Below, one piece after another: positions 12,748 through 27,453 of a DNA stretch of 64,000 nt. The notes under the pieces are model-generated. The model did no database searches. It was not told the DNA's origin and saw only the letters and a list, made by a program, of their open reading frames with translations. A program made the translations under genes and the position numbers. Source of the DNA: Wolfiporia cocos (taxonomy: Eukaryota; Basidiomycota; Agaricomycetes; Polyporales; Phaeolaceae); assembly GCA_029448655.1 (NCBI GenBank), contig JACCLO010000010.1, positions 1,736,001 through 1,800,000 on the forward strand, written 5' to 3'. Numbering within the stretch: the first letter of the stretch is position 1; every line of letters starts with the position of its first letter.

Positions 12748-13571
12748 ATGAGCTCAATCATCTACAGACAGTACACGGGCGAGTCTGATTTGCCTCACAT
12801 TATGTCTCTCGTTCAGCATGAACTGAGCGAGCCCTACGTAATATATACGTACCGCTACTTCCTGCGACAGTGGTGAGTCTTGGGATTCTTACTCGTATGG
12901 GTAATATTGACTCGGCTGATAAGGCCGCATTTGTCGTTCCTAGTGAGCATCTGAATTCGCAGATGCATCGACGTTATGGTGAACGCGACTGTCCAGGCAT
13001 ACCCCGACGAGACGTCTGATCCCGTGGGCGTGATCGTTTGCAAGCAAAGTATGCATAAGGATGTCACAAATAGGGGCTATATTGCTATGCTAAGTGTGCA
13101 TAGGAACTTCCGCAAACGAGGAATAGGTGAATGATATGATTCCTCTTGCGTGGTCACAGGCTCAGTGTTGTAGCCAGTACGCTTGTGCGCCGATCTCTTG
13201 AGACCATGAAGTTGCATGGTGTCGAAGAGGTGCAGTCCTAGTTAGCTTGCTTCAATTCCTTGAGACGTTGAACCTGGCTTTTTCAGGTTGTGCTTGAGAC
13301 AGAGTTTGACAACACTGCTGCTCTCTCCCTATACGAATCACTTGGGTTCATCCGCGAGAAACGTCTCTTCCGCTTCTATCTGAACGGCAAAGACGCGTTC
13401 CGTCTTGTGCTGGTCGTTCCGCCTCAAAGCGATACAGAGTCTGAGAACGATGGGCCCCACTCCTTGTCAAGTCGCTCTTCCACTCTCACGATGCCCCTAT
13501 ATCTTGCGCCATCCCGGACGATGCCTATACCCCCGCTACCATACGATCCAGACGAAGAATCAGATCGGTAA
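12748..13571 (+). CDS. NAA30: N-alpha-acetyltransferase 30, NatC catalytic subunit
   Basis: Five exons (12748-12872, 12924-12942, 12997-13126, 13174-13229, 13287-13571) give 204 aa. The GNAT fold is clear: [18 protein letters not shown] near residue 40, [17 protein letters not shown], the acetyl-CoA loop [28 protein letters not shown], and [20 protein letters not shown]. These are hallmarks of Mak3/Naa30, which acetylates N-termini beginning Met-Leu, Met-Ile or Met-Phe and works with Naa35 and Naa38 at the ribosome. A roughly 60-residue Ser/Pro-rich tail follows the domain and is not typical of the yeast protein. Exon 2 is 19 nt, and splicing it is required to form WPHLSFLAYP. An in-frame upstream ATG at 12553 exists, but the added residues do not resemble the family. 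Confidence 0.95.
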
Positions 13572-14070
13572 TTGCTGTTACGTATGGTCTGCCCTTGTTA
13601 CGGCATAAGTACTATTTTCGTTCCTCTCCTGTACAAGTAATTGCCTGGCCAATTCGCACCGCTGCGCTACTATCTTGGTCGTAGCTCTGCATCTCGGAAG
13701 TCCTCAACTCTGTTGTCTATCTCCTCAGCATATTCTCTGCGGCTTCTCTAGCTCGTACAATAGTGTCCTGTTAACACTCCTTACTCCATAGTCTATGACA
13801 ATGATCCCGTCTATATCCAGACTCGTCAATGTGTGATGTCTGTACCGCAACCATTCTAGAGCGCATTCAATGCATAGTTCTACGCGTAGACTTGCAAGCG
13901 TTGCAGATTGCTAGTTAACACAGCCAGAATTTGACATATCGGGGTTATTTCACCGTTTTGTGCTCAGCCTGCAGTGGCACGACTGCAAATTGTTACAAGA
14001 TCGAGTCTATTCGTCTGTGCAATAATATATAATTTTGTCTTCCAGGCGTAAGCGAAAAAAGCTGTCTGCA
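13572..14070. other. intergenic between convergent NAA30 and KAR2
   Basis: AT-rich sequence between two 3' ends. It presumably holds both polyadenylation regions; no gene is seen. Confidence 0.6.
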
Positions 14071-16593
<2,523 letters not shown>

Positions 16594-16800
16594 GGTTGAA
16601 AGAAAGTGTTGCAAGTCGGCACGGCCGCCCAACCGTGCGGCTTATATTCGCTGCTTCGCCACGTCAACACCAACGTGGTAGAAGGACCCCGAAAGGCCGC
16701 GACCAAGCATATTCTCACGCTAAGGGAGACGTCGTGAACCATGTTACGATCACTGTAATGAGCCTGGCACGACTCCTCAGTAGGCTTACGTGTAATCTCA
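16594..16800 (-). promoter_or_regulatory. KAR2 promoter with UPRE-like TGACGTGG
   Basis: On the minus strand TGACGTGG lies at 16666-16659, about 65 bp before the ATG. It is paired with an oppositely oriented ACGTGG (16673-16678), forming an interrupted inverted repeat with CCACGT at 16659-16664. TGACGTGG equals the metazoan XBP1/ATF6-type UPR element core. A TATA-like CGAATATAAG lies at 16650-16641. The functional link to Hac1/Cib1 is inferred. Confidence 0.45.
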
Positions 16801-18100
16801 CTCGGGGTCTTCGTATCTGCGTCTGCTTGCATATGCATGTCGTGTTTCGTCAAGTGATGCCACGTTCATAGCGGTGCGTATCGCCACCGCAAATTTGCAG
16901 CTGAATATGCTAACAGACGAACAAATCCGCGGACTAACAGTTATTTTAATCCCTGATATACTCATCCACGTAGAGGCCATGATCATGAGGAATCAAGAAG
17001 GTCGCGTCGCCGTTTAGGGCGGGATCCTACCACCATTGTTTTAACCATGTCAGCACCTTAAGCTTCACAAGACATTGTCTCGCATATATTCCTGCTAGTG
17101 TCCACTCCCAAATTCTCGACGAACACGAACGTTCGATATGTAGAGCGCTCCAAAGGATGCATCCCGACACCCCTTCCTCAATATACACGCCCAGAGATCC
17201 TGGAATTACTACTTTCCACTTTGCCATGCGTTTTGTACATCTTCGGCCGCTCGCTCAACTAGACCTGGATCAGAACAAAGCTAAGCGCCGCAGGGATGAG
17301 TGGCTACAGGACACTAGACCTGGGACAGTGCTTCAACTTCTCACCTTAGAGTTTCACGGCCAGAGCAAAATTCCTTAGTGCCTTTGACGATATATGCGCC
17401 TGCACACCGGTTGCCCACTGCCTACCGCGAAGACGCTCGTGTTCTTGAATAACCAATAGATTGCCACAGGCGCGTGTTCTATCTGAACCCTGTCCCATGA
17501 GGAGTCGTGTGATATGCTGATCCGTACGATGCATCCGCTGCAGCAGGCTCCGAGCATTTCTTGAACTGACAGTTGCAAATCAATAGCTGCGGATGGAAGA
17601 CATGAAACCTGACCGGCCTGAAAGCTTGATCTTCGGGTGTAAAGAATAACAGCGGTGACCTGTAATAAACCTTTGTGGACAAATTTCGATAATGCGCTGG
17701 CAAGATCAAAGACGACTTCGTCTCGCAATTTTTAGCTACCTACGCTTGAAGAGCTGGTTTCTTTGTTAGCGCGTATGTTGTGGCGCAGATCATCTAGGGA
17801 GTAGGCATACGACGAACAGATCGTGTTTTTGTGCCACCGGTGATCAATGCGTCAGGCCAATGCGCGGGTGATTCCCTTAAGTCGTGTATCATCAAACGGG
17901 ATCGTGGGGTAATCTTAAAGTCTCCTCACCGCTGCCCAACAACTTGAGGACAGTCAAACGGTATACTTACCTTATAGCACGTTCCATTCATCAACGCATG
18001 ACATCGCCCGGCAGTACCTTCGCGACAGCGCCATCAATTGCGGTAACGTCCATGAAATCATATAGTATCCGAGAGCGCGTACCTCGAGCAAGCATCTTCG
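16801..18100. other. intergenic, no gene recognised
   Basis: Only short unsupported frames on both strands are present between the KAR2 promoter and the permease promoter. No family motif or intron-exon structure is recognised. Confidence 0.5.
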
Positions 18101-18119
18101 CTGGTGCTCCGGCACCGGT

Positions 18120-18238
18120 ACGATAGGTTTATCCACCCACTGACAGCCATCGCAAATTTCTGCCAGTGGCTTATCTTAGCGACATGTAGCAGTCATGGAT
18201 GGGAGCACAAGAGCGCCCCTGCGGGGTCAGCAGATAAG
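18120..18238 (+). promoter_or_regulatory. GATA-site cluster upstream of permease
   Basis: Four GATA-factor core sites lie in about 118 bp: CGATAG at 18121, TTATCC at 18129, TTATCT at 18171 and AGATAAG at 18232. They end about 90 bp before the permease start. Fungal GATA factors of the AreA/Nit2 type control nitrogen-source permeases, so nitrogen regulation is a reasonable inference. Confidence 0.4.
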
Positions 18239-18328
18239 AAGCATGGTCTGCGCTTCTCTCCCCCTTGTTCCCAGCGCCCACCACCACCTGCTTGCGAGCT
18301 TGTAGAGCCACATTGAAGTGACGACCTG

Positions 18329-20776
18329 ATGGATGCTGAAGGACAGATCACAGCGACGAGAAGAGAGGCCGCACGGGTCCGCATCGAGGCGGCGGATGAG
18401 GACCTCCTTGCCAGCTTGGGATACAAGCAGGAGTTCCGCAGGGAGTTCACAGGACTGGAGGTGAGCGTTTTTCTCAAACTGAGGCTTCTCACCGTGATGG
18501 CCGCACAACGCTAATCCTTCCCTCGATCGACAGACATTCGGGATTGCATTCAGTATCATTGGACTGCTACCGTCGATCGCGTGAGTTGGTTGTATGCCTG
18601 TCGCGGTGGCGCGCGTTGAGCTGATGGGCCCCAGGTCTGTGCTGTCAGACTCTGTTCCGTATGGCGGACCTGCAGCTATGGTGTGGGGCGTAAGTGCATT
18701 GATGGGGACCCATAGCTTGATCTGACGTACGACCATTGAAGTGGGTAGTCGCGAGTATATTCATCCTATTTGTTGGCATGTCCATGGCAGAGCTTGCCTC
18801 GGCAGCTCCGACGTCGGGTGGAGTATGTCTTGCTACCGCTACAGTGTCAAAATATGTTATCTGACCTAATGCCGACATGCAGCTCTACTTCTGGACACAC
18901 TCGCTATCGTCTCCACGATGGAGGAACCTGTTGGCTTGGATTGTCGGCTGTGAGTATTCAAGCAAGTCTATGATTAAGTATTATTGATGATACGTTACAG
19001 ATGCAAACACAATAGGATCGATTGCGTCGATTGCATCAATAGACTGGGGATGTGCAGTGCAAGTGATGGTACGTATCGCCTGCCAGGGACTGTTAGCTAG
19101 TATTACTGACTCGTTGTGCTTGCTACAGGCGGCTGCCAGCATAGGATCAACGAACCAGAGCTTCGCTGCAACAGAAGGGCAAACATAGTGCGTCAGATCC
19201 AGCTTTGATGAAGTAGCAAGAATTGCTGACAGATTTTAGTGGAGTCTATGCAGCAATCGTGCTTTCGCACGCTGTGATCTGCTGTCTTGGCACGAAGGTC
19301 CTCGCGCGCCTACAGACTGTATATGTGGTCTTGAACGTACTGTACGCCATCAGATCTGCCTCCGACCCCACGCCTTGACTAAGAAGCTTCATCTAGCCTC
19401 TGCCTCGCGGTTATCATCGCACTGCCGGCTTGCACACCATCTGAATACAAGAACAGTGCGAGCTATGCCTTAGGCAACTTTACCAACTGTGAGCCATGAT
19501 GACCACTCGTCTCAGATGACACAGAGATTAACATAACATCAGTGAGCGGGTGGGCCAACGGCTATGCATTCATCCTCAGCTTCCTCGCGCCGCTCTGGAC
19601 CATTTGTAAGTGGCAACCCACCGGTCAACGAATTTCTATCGGATACTCACCTGCAACTCCGAACAGGCTCGTTCGACTCTAGCGTGCACATAAGCGAGGA
19701 AGCCTCCAATGCTGCCACCGCAGTACCGTGGGCGATCGTGGGTGCCATCGGGATCGCCGGTGTGCTCGGCTGGGGTGAGTACGGGCGGTTATGCTCAGGA
19801 CAGACAGTGGTCAACGGGGGTTCACTCATTCTTTGCATAACATAGCTATCAACGTCGCACTCGCATTCTGTATGGGCACTGATCTGGACGCGATAATGGG
19901 TAGCTCCGTCGGGCAGCCAATGGCGCAGATCTTCTTCAACAGCTTCGGGCAGAAGGGCACGCTCGCGCTGTGGGCGTTCGTCGTGCTCGTGCAGTACATG
20001 ATGGGATCCAGTATGGTGCGCGATCTCATTATCATGATCAGCGAGCAAGAGCGAACTAGTTTGCCTTCAGGTCCTGGCTGCGTCGCGTCAGAGCTTCGCA
20101 TTCGCGCGTGACGGCGCGCTGCCGTTCTCCGGCTGGCTGTACCGCATGAACGACTTCACAGGGACCCCTGTAAACACAGTCTGGTTTACGTGCGGCTTCT
20201 CGCTCCTGCTTGGACTGCTGGCGTTTGCCGGCACACAGGCTATCAATGCCATCTTCTCCCTCTCTGTGGTGGCACTCTACGTTGGTATGCAGTCCATTTC
20301 GTTGAGCCGGGAAATCCGACTGACTATGATGTCTCAGCATACTCCATCCCAATAGCGGCGCGCTTCCTCGGCGACAACGACTTCACGCCAGGCCCATTCA
20401 ACCTCGGGCGGTTCAGCGGCCCCGTGGCGTTCCTCTCCGTAGCGTGGATGACATTCATGGGGATCGTATTCCTCTTCCCGGCCACGCCCACGACAGACGT
20501 CGCAGATATGAACTACACCATTGTGAGTTGTGACAGCGCATCTGGATGCATTGTCCCGCTTCCCCGTCGCTGATGATTGCTGTGCAGGTCGTGCTGGGAG
20601 GCGTGCTGCTACTCTCGGTCGCGTGGTACTATTTCCCCGTGTACGGCGGTGTACACTGGTTCACGGGACCCGTGCCGACTGTGGAGAAGACCGCTGCAAA
20701 CTCACGCAGGAACTCTACGGATACGATGGAGAAGGCGAGGGATAAGGAGGTTGCCATATCTGAACATGGTGTATAG
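18329..20776 (+). CDS. amino-acid/GABA permease (APC superfamily)
   Basis: Fifteen exons (18329-18460, 18534-18580, 18635-18689, 18742-18822, 18883-18949, 19001-19068, 19129-19187, 19240-19341, 19397-19488, 19543-19605, 19667-19774, 19846-20015, 20071-20284, 20338-20522, 20588-20776) give 543 aa. The order of segments is that of the fungal GABA/choline-type permeases: LGYKQEFRREFTGLETFGIA before TM1, the TM1-2 loop SVPYGGPAAMVWGW, MSMAELASAAPTSGGLYFW, WNNLLAW-like WRNLLAWIVGYANTIG, VPWAIVGAIGIAG, and SRQSFAFARDGALPFSGWLY. About 12 hydrophobic helices can be drawn. Ser/Thr- and Lys-rich cytosolic C-terminus. Substrate cannot be assigned from sequence alone; a GABA, polyamine or neutral amino-acid carrier of the plasma membrane or vacuole is likely. 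Confidence 0.92.
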
Positions 20777-21472
20777 CCCTGACGGCCTCTGATGTCTGCA
20801 TCTATCATTATCTCGTTGCCGTTAAGATCCGCTTTGGCGTGGTCGAAATTATATTGCGTCGCAACAAAAGCGCGTTACGGAAGATATGGCTACTATCTAC
20901 TATGTTGAGAGTGCAATGACCTGCTAGCCTCATGCCAAGAGACTGTTAGTTGAAGAACCTGCAAGACCAAAAAATCGCATGTACAGCTGGTGATGGAAGG
21001 AGATTGCAATATTTTCCGCCGCATATATTGACGACGCTAAGTTGTTGCATGCCTGTCTGTCACCGCTTTCTTTCGCATACCACAAATGATGATTATAGTC
21101 GTTCACGACACCGGACGTTATGCCACTGGCATCAGCCCGATGCTCCAAATCGCTCAGGATGACCTCGACACACACAGATGTCTTCGGCAGCAGCCATGTA
21201 CCGTCGGGTACCATGCCATCGCCCCTCACACGTGTAAATAGATCGCCGGTCTACGCATTAGCATCAGATCCGCTGAACAAATCGCGGAACAGTCAGTATA
21301 CTATACTATGACCGACGTCGGGGTGATGAGTATTCGGGCGCCGCACAGCACTACGAATCCGACGCCTGAAGGACGGACCGTCAGTGGCGCCAGAAACGTT
21401 CATCCCATTCCATGCTAAGCCATGTGCGTATATATTATGACTTGACCTGCAGCTACTATCCATCTCAACATC
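20777..21472. other. intergenic, no gene recognised
   Basis: The permease 3' flank followed by the thioesterase promoter. The small open frames present have no recognisable motif. Confidence 0.5.
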
Positions 21473-23454
21473 ATGTTTGCAAACAGAGCGACCCATGGCC
21501 TGCGCGCGCGAGTCGCGCATACTGCGCACTGTTATCACGCCAGACGCGGTCTGTCGACGACGCCCTCTGTGCGGAACGCGGCATCGACACTTTCGCGCGA
21601 GAGGGAGCTTGGAGCCGCGGAGGAGACGCACGATGTCACGACCATGGACAGATTGTTGAAGGAATATAGTGCGCGTTCTGCCTTCTGAGACGCGGGACAT
21701 CGATTACTGACATTATTGATGCATAGGGCAGAAAGCTGATCCTGCTCACCAGTCGTTAGTGGGACTCATCCACATACACCACACGTTAATTGAACGTGGT
21801 CTTCAACAGGACCCTCCCCATCCGCTCCAAGATTCTCTGGTCCGAAGCGCTCCTCAAGAACTCACTCCCGCCAAGCACCTCGGACCCGGACGCGAACCCG
21901 AGCCTGCGCCCCCGGCCGGACATTCCACGCAACATGCACGACTCCTACTGCGAGCTCGTGCTCCCGTTCGCATCGTCCCCAGAGCTGCTCGAGCAGTACA
22001 CGAACGCGTCGGGCGGTATCCGCACGGGTATGCTCATGGAGCACCTCGATTCGCTCGCGGGTGGGATCGCATACAAACACATGCTCGGGCCGACCGTCGA
22101 CACGCTTTCGAAGAAACACGGATTCTATATCGTTACTGCGTCGGTAGATAGGTGAGTGAGACCGGGCAATTCCAATTTCAACCTCAGCTTTACGATGCGG
22201 ACCACAGACTGGACATGCTGGCGCCGCTGTACCCCGTGCGTGACATGCGTCTGAGCGGACAGGTCATCCACACTGGGCGGAGCTCTATGGAGGTGGCGGT
22301 CCGGATGGAGGCGCTCGAGAAGGACGGGCGTGAGGAGACGATCATGCTCGGTATAGCTGTCGTATTCCCTCGTGAACAACCTTCTGACTGAGCGCAGGCC
22401 GATTCTTCATGGTCTGCAGAGATGCGATCACACACAAGGCTACTCCGGTGAACCCGCTGAATATCAACACCCCTGAGGACCAGATGCTGTTCAGCATCGG
22501 GGAGGGTGAGTCACCCCTAGCTCGAGATGTTGTGCCGGCGGGGCTGAGTGATGGGCAGCGCACAAGAACAAGCGCAAGATCCGGACGAGCGCGGCGCTGA
22601 ACCGCGTGCCGCCGACATCGAGCGAGGCGGAGGAGCTGCACGGGATCTACCTCAAGTATGGCCTGCAGGAGGGCGACGACTTTGTCGGCCCCGACGGCGA
22701 GAAGCGCGTTTGGATGGGTGACACGCGTCTCGAGAAATGCATGATGATGTTCCCGCAGGAACGCAAGTGAGTGCGTTTGGTAATGTGCTCTGCTTCGCGA
22801 ACTGACTCGCTCGTAGTGTGCACCAGAAGATCTTCGGAGGTAGGCGTCCCGACATGCATGCAGGACATGACGCTGACATACTGGTACGCAGGATATTTGA
22901 TGCGTCTTGCGTATGAGGTGCGCATCGGCTTCGCTCTTTCATTTGAACTCCAGGCCGCTGAGACGCCCACCTGCCCAGCTCGGCTTCTCCAACTCGGTCC
23001 TCTTCACGGGCGGTCACGTCCTCTTCGTCTCGCTCGACGGCATCTCGTTCGCCAAGCCCGTGCCTATCGGCTCGATCCTCCGCCTCACGTCCCAGATCCT
23101 CCACACGAGCTCGTCGGAGCAGTTCCCCGGCCTCATCGTGAGTCTTCATTTGTGTCTGCAGCCCGGACGTCCTCTGAGGGTATCTGCAGCATGTCGGCGT
23201 GCAGGCGAACGTGGTGGACGTCGCGACGGGCAAGGAGCAGACGACGAACGACTTCCGCTTCACGTGGGCGACGGACGACGCGAAGCCGCTCACGCGCCGC
23301 GTAGTGCCCAAGACGTATAAAGGTGTGTTTGGCCCCTTCCCTATGTACTCGAGTGATGGATAGCACGTTGCTTGCAGAGGCGATGCTCTGGCTGGAGGGG
23401 CGGCGCGCGCTCGACATGGGCGCGGAGATCAGGGGCATGCGGAAGCGGATCTGA
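21473..23454 (+). CDS. ACOT9: mitochondrial acyl-CoA thioesterase, ACOT9 type (double hotdog)
   Basis: Eleven exons (21473-21668, 21727-21754, 21810-22151, 22208-22350, 22398-22505, 22559-22766, 22817-22839, 22892-22917, 22979-23137, 23190-23322, 23378-23454) give 480 aa. The N-terminus MFANRATHGLRARVAHTAH with further Arg and Ser residues is a plausible mitochondrial presequence. The first hotdog domain holds IRTGMLMEHLDSLAGGIAY (about residue 155) and VTASVDRLDMLAPLYP; the second holds NVHQKIFGGYLMRLAYELGF, VSLDGISFAKPVPIGSIL and NDFRFTW. The tandem arrangement is that of ACOT9/ACOT10, which hydrolyse short- to long-chain acyl-CoA esters in the mitochondrial matrix. Exons 2, 7 and 8 are 28, 23 and 26 nt. 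The boundaries of exon 2 are the least certain, because the linker there is poorly conserved. Confidence 0.92.
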
Positions 23455-24798
23455 TATGGACGGGTAGACTAAACATAGACTAATGTCGGTAGCTTACTAG
23501 ATTCTCTCCTCAATCACTATCACGGTCAGGCAATCATGAATACGTGCATCGAAACTGGATTCAAAGCAAATCTGACTCACCTTGTTTCATCGCATCAGGA
23601 CTGGGGAGAACTGACGCGTTTTGTGTTTAGTCTTGTGGGTGACGCGATGAACTCTTGGATTACGCTTCACTTATGATATGCCCATATATTTCGTTATCGC
23701 AGGGTCTGATCGGTTTGACCATTTCCCTAGCAGCATTTCACTCCTCGCAGCTTGCAGGAGAATTCATGAAGTGAGATGCATTCGTGTTCGACGAGCATGT
23801 CCTCGCTAACCCTGTGCAGACAGTGACGATGAGACTGGGCATATTGTTCTGGACACTCGTGGTCAGATTTGCATATTCTGGCGAGTATTGCTGTTACGTA
23901 CCGCAGCTGCGCCGGCTACTTTGCTGACGAGACTTCGTGACCACCAGGTCTTGTTTTGTAACAGTGCTTGTGAGGGGGTTTTCTTTTAAGAGCTTCTCCA
24001 GTCCGCTCACACCCTACCCAGGATGATACAGTTCGGCCATCAGCTCAACATGCGACAAACAGCTAAGAGTTCACTGTTATCATCGCAATGGTCATGGTGG
24101 AACGTCGTCAATTTGAATGTGAAGTCTTTATGTTAGATCTTGCTCACCAGCACACATGTACGGACTAGGATAAAGACGCGCAGAATGCTTTGTACAGAGC
24201 AAAGGTAGATACACGACAAGCAATTACAGCATTTCACCACTTGAAAGGCCGTCGGCAATCCCAAGAAGTTGCGAGGTGAACGACACGAACGTAGGATGGT
24301 ACTGAGAATGTACTACAGGATATTGCGGTGTTCATCTCCCACAGCGCAAGCGATTTGACGAATAACACGCTTCAGATATGAATATGATGTCTCTCATCTA
24401 GTGAGCATCACAATCGATCCGCTGTACGACATATTCCTCTTCACAGGTCGACCGAGTTGTAGTCCACAAAGGCCTATTCTGCCCCGACCACGAGCCGTGA
24501 AGCTGCTCACTTGGCCTTCGTGCTAGTAAATGAGCTGTTCCCTATGCGGTGAGTTGGTCGCGCTTGTCGATTCTGGCTGTCCGTCACAGTGCTGACATCA
24601 AGTCTGCCAAATCAGAAAGACGCCCGCCCGCTGCCATTGTCCGGAATCGATAGAGCTAGCTTGGCCAGGCATCGCCTCGTGTTCCACGGGAAATCTCTCT
24701 CCAGCCTTTGATATGGTGTGTTTGTCCCATGTTGAACTCGCACTGACCAACTCCCTTTCTTCTTGCTTTCCATTCTACCTCGACGCACTTATTCACCG
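23455..24798. other. intergenic, no gene recognised
   Basis: About 1.3 kb with no long open frame on either strand and no tRNA-like fold noticed. It includes the upstream region of the zinc-finger gene at 24799. Confidence 0.55.
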
Positions 24799-25920
24799 AT
24801 GGCTATCACTCCCTCAATGTTGATGGACAACATGTTTCGTGGACGCGATACATCTATCAATCCCACCAGCAACGGATTTTCCCCGGAGCTCTGTCTTCGA
24901 TCCCCTTTCAGCTTACTCGACGCTCGCAGCACTACCGATGCACAAGAGGTCCTTTGCGTGGCTCCGCTAGACACCATCAAGACGAACAATTTCGACGCTG
25001 CTCCCCCTCTCCCTAGCGTAAGTGGGGCGTCGTCTGACGTGCAGTCGACTTGCTACCCGTTGGATGCGCCAAGTGGGAGTAACGTCCCCAACACCGAGTC
25101 AGTCGCTGTCCCAATTCTGACAGACCAAAACAGCTAATTAATCGTCGACTTCCTACGGCACTGGATTTTTAGTCTAGCGGTGCAATATCATGATGTCGTT
25201 GTTGCGCCACAATACATATTCAACGGCGCCTTGGATGGTCATAGCTTCGAGGCCCCTCAGGGCTCGCTATGGTCAGCGCCGCCACCACATTCTCCCGTCG
25301 CGTCGACCAATACCCCCGAATGGAACTCCATACAGACTAGGTATCCGTCCCCCAATTTGTATGAAGCTCTCTTGTACCTTACATCGAAGTGCTGACGATG
25401 TGCTAATAGGACCGATACTCTCCCACTGAGGCCCATTCAAGGTCCTGCTCAACTCCTCCACGATCCAGAAACGGACAAAGATGATAGGAAGTCGACGACG
25501 AGAAAGCGTGGCCAATCGCAGAGGAGAGGTCAGGAGGTCCCCCGTCGCGGATACCGGGGTCCCTCATCCAGGGGGCGCATACGGACAACGATGGGTGCAC
25601 CTCCAGGGACAATCAGCAACGATTCTCCACGTGCCACATTCATCTGCCCGCTCACAACCGCCGACTGCGCAGCATCGGCACATCCAACGGAGGATTATAT
25701 GGACACCCTCTCTTGTCATCTTAACTCATTTCATCGTGATAGCTACGATGGCACATGCCCGCTGTGCGCCCGGCCGGTTCAGCTGGGAAGCTTGAAGAAA
25801 CACTTACAATCAGGTCAGCACTGGGGCACGGGTAGACGATTTTGTACCTACCCTGGTTGCTCTGCGAGCTATAGTCGCAGTGACCGGTTGTACAAGCACA
25901 AAGCGAAGATGGGGCATTGA
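24799..25920 (+). CDS. zinc-finger protein, unassigned
   Basis: Three exons (24799-25097, 25173-25340, 25410-25920) join in frame to 325 aa. The first 100 residues are Ser/Pro/Thr-rich and lack a domain. A basic stretch, KSTTRKRGQSQRRGQ followed by RRGYRG, lies near residue 185 and could be a nuclear signal. At the C terminus are FICPLTTADC and CHLNSFH, a possible degenerate finger, then CPLCARPVQLGSLKKHLQ with a following His, and finally FCTYPGCSASYSRSDRLYKH ending KMGH, a good C2H2 finger (C-x4-C-x12-H-x5-H). The finger at the very end of the protein is typical of several basidiomycete regulators. The exon 1 donor (GTCAGT at 25098) is the least certain element. A transcription factor is inferred, but target genes are unknown. 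Confidence 0.65.
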
Positions 25921-27202
25921 TTTGGGTATGAATTACCACACTGTAGTCTTCAGCTCATGCATGGGTTTTGGATGGATGGATCGTGCTGTCTGTATTCGCT
26001 TAGTATCTCAATGTAGCCTGTAACGAGTAGTGTATATGTTCTGGATTTGCTTCATCGAATGAATGATAAAACTCAATTCTGCACTTGCATATCGCTAGAC
26101 ATCGGCAACCGCAGTCACTCTCGGACATGTCAGGGGTAGACAGCTACGTCAGTAAAATATCGGTCAGATACCAGTGATACGTTGCTTACCCCTTGATCGA
26201 TAGAGCACCGTGGCACTACGGATTAGGCAGTAGCATGGTAGCAGCGGTAGCCTACTCAGAATCTTCCTGATGTCGGTAGCTTTCTCTGGTATGTTTGATG
26301 ATGAATTAAGTCAGAGTAAAGTTGATGTTCCAGTGAGGCTTGAGGCCGGAGAGTTGGCTCTTGCAGTCAGCCAGTGTCGATGCGTGCGAGATTCACTCTG
26401 AAGATCTGATCTCTGGCAGTGACACGCACGAATGGGACAGAGAAACAATCGTCACGTGCATATGCATCAACTTGATGGATGCGAAGTGAGAGCGCGACTG
26501 GCCCACAGGCAACTCTGATGGCGGGGCAATGTTGAGCGGCGTCACGGCGCGGTAATGTTGAGATCGAAATAGTCTGCGGAGGAAGGGTACGGTAGCGTAT
26601 ATCAGTGAGTGAACGGCAACGTACTCACCGTCGGTTTGTGGCCTAATAGTGCCGTTATCTCTGAGATCTGAGTCCTGGCATAACGCGCGATGCTTCACTC
26701 TGCCGTCGAAGCATCGCGCTCGCACGTTCTTTGATGGCGAATATGAGAAGACCGAATACTGAAGGTAAGGCGGTGAATGGATCGTGGGTCTATCTTTGTG
26801 AGCCTACGTATCAGGCGTGAACATTTGAACCTGTATATTACAATTTGGGGTGTACTCATGATTGCTTTAGCAAGAAATGCAATACCATCGGCACGATCTG
26901 ACTGTGATATTACAGCGTGAGTGGCGCAATGTACGTTTAAAGCGCGGTTCCACCTGTATCCAGCTGAAGGATTGAGCAGATTGCTGGCCGGAGCACTCAG
27001 CGTCAGGTGAATTATAGCGTCCTAACCTCGGCAGAGGTTCAGAAAAAGTAGCAATCCGATTGGCTGGAGAGCTGACGTACCGTTGCGATACATTTCCCAG
27101 CTTTGTGAGATTATATCAATGTAGTATTCCAAACAAACCTGTGCATGGTAAACATGAGACACCACCTACGCACATAGATATTGACTTCTTACACATCGTC
27201 AA
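25921..27202. other. intergenic, no gene recognised
   Basis: About 1.3 kb of AT-rich sequence between the zinc-finger gene and the retrotransposon. No supported gene or repeat is seen. Confidence 0.5.
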
Positions 27203-27297
27203 GGGTAATGTCAGTGGCAGCGGAGCGGCGAGTGGCAAGGCGCCACTTCACGGTCATCCGAGCTCGTCGTCGCAGCAGTGGGTAATGGGAAGTGGCA
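27203..27297 (-). repeat. possible terminal split direct repeat of the retrotransposon
   Basis: GGGTAATGTCAGTGGCA (27203-27219) recurs as GGGTAATGGGAAGTGGCA (27280-27297), with a further AGTGGCA at 27228. Repeats of this sort at the 3' end of the element resemble the B1/B2 units of Ngaro ends, but the matching A1/A2 pair was not found. Confidence 0.3.
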
Positions 27298-27453
27298 ATG
27301 CAGCGCGCTGTGAGTGCTGATAAGTTGGGCGGGACCGGCGTTAGCCGGAACGGACGCAGGAGATGTAGGAGCCGCCTACCCGAGAAAGCGCAGAGGCGCA
27401 CCGCGGCGAGGGCAGGGACAGCGCGCCGCCCGCCCAACCCAGAGCCGATGCCC

